From: Bacteroidales bacterium
GTDB taxonomy: Bacteria > Bacteroidota > Bacteroidia > Bacteroidales > VadinHA17
DNA length: 7,498 bases
Assembly (NCBI GenBank): GCA_003518245.1
Contig: DOZA01000064.1
Location: 1-7,498 of the forward strand
Direction: 5' to 3'
Shown: one piece after another, positions 7,254-7,498 of the stretch
Layout of the letters: every line of letters starts with the position of its first letter
How positions within the stretch are numbered: the stretch's first letter is position 1
Notes under the pieces: model-generated
Databases searched by the model: none
Told to the model about the DNA's origin: nothing
The model's input: only the letters and a program-made list of their open reading frames with translations
Program-made: the position numbers and the translations under genes

Positions 7254-7498
7254 ATGAAAAAACAGGAATTATTCCATCCCAGGATTTTTGATGACAGGGA
7301 ATGGGCTGAAGGATATTATGAACGAAATGCAAAAAATATAACGCGTGTCGGGCAAAGACTTGCCAGAATATTAAGAAATAAAGGGTTTACAGGTGGTAAG
7401 ATCCTGGATGGTGGCTGTGGCTTTGCTGCTGTGCCAATCGAACTGGCCAGGGAATTTACCGAAGTTGAAATCACAGGTATTGATCTTGGAGAACCACT
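7254..7498 (+). CDS. Class I SAM-dependent methyltransferase, 3'-truncated
   Basis: The frame is open from the ATG at 7254 to the right edge (81 complete codons), so only the N-terminal part is visible. The translation begins MKKQELFHPRIFDDREWAEG. Residues about 47-55 read KILDGGCGF, which is the glycine-rich SAM-binding motif I in the form LDxGCG, with a second Gly where many families have an Ile or Val. Residues about 72-77 read ITGIDL, matching the acidic motif II strand that contacts the SAM ribose. No signal peptide is present, so the protein is cytoplasmic. The acceptor cannot be read from this fragment; small molecules, sugars, quinones and proteins are all possible. It lies 64 bp after the rhamnosidase gene without a clear promoter or terminator between them, so it may or may not belong to the same unit. 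The start is the first in-frame ATG after the gap and lacks a Shine-Dalgarno. Confidence 0.8.
   Translation, partial: MKKQELFHPRIFDDREWAEGYYERNAKNITRVGQRLARILRNKGFTGGKILDGGCGFAAVPIELAREFTEVEITGIDLGEP

Overview
The window looks like chromosomal DNA of a Bacteroidota species, probably a polysaccharide degrader related to Bacteroidales or Marinilabiliales. The DNA is moderately AT-rich. All six genes are on the + strand with short gaps. None of the five visible start codons is preceded by a recognisable AGGAGG-type ribosome binding site, as is normal in Bacteroidota. The proteins belong to carbohydrate-active families that are common in that phylum. The lineage below phylum is a guess from gene style.

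Layout: (1) 3-905, the 3' part of a CBM9-like carbohydrate-binding protein, cut by the left edge. (2) 942-2462, a GH29 alpha-L-fucosidase lipoprotein with a C-terminal F5/8 type C-like domain. (3) 2470-2733, an 87-residue charged helical protein of unknown function, starting 7 bp after the fucosidase stop. (4) 2810-4282, a secreted right-handed beta-helix protein of the GH28 (polygalacturonase) type, with an inverted repeat just before its start. (5) 4310-7189, a large GH106-type alpha-L-rhamnosidase with a Tat-like signal. (6) 7254 to the right edge, the N-terminal part of a class I SAM-dependent methyltransferase. No gap exceeds 80 bp. No RNA gene, mobile element or CRISPR array was seen.

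Genes 1-5 read as part of a polysaccharide utilisation locus. The four recognisable proteins are exported or expected to be exported. The predicted fucosidase, GH28-like and rhamnosidase activities suggest a branched plant (pectin-like) or algal/exopolysaccharide glycan carrying fucose and rhamnose. No SusC/SusD pair, sulfatase or regulator lies in the window, so the substrate cannot be fixed. The methyltransferase follows a 64-bp gap and may belong to a different unit.

No wholly new system is evident. The points most worth a second look are the GH28-like enzyme, which keeps the three catalytic aspartates but appears to lack the His and Arg/Lys signature residues; the small charged protein inside the operon; and the pilin-like tail on the CBM9-like protein.
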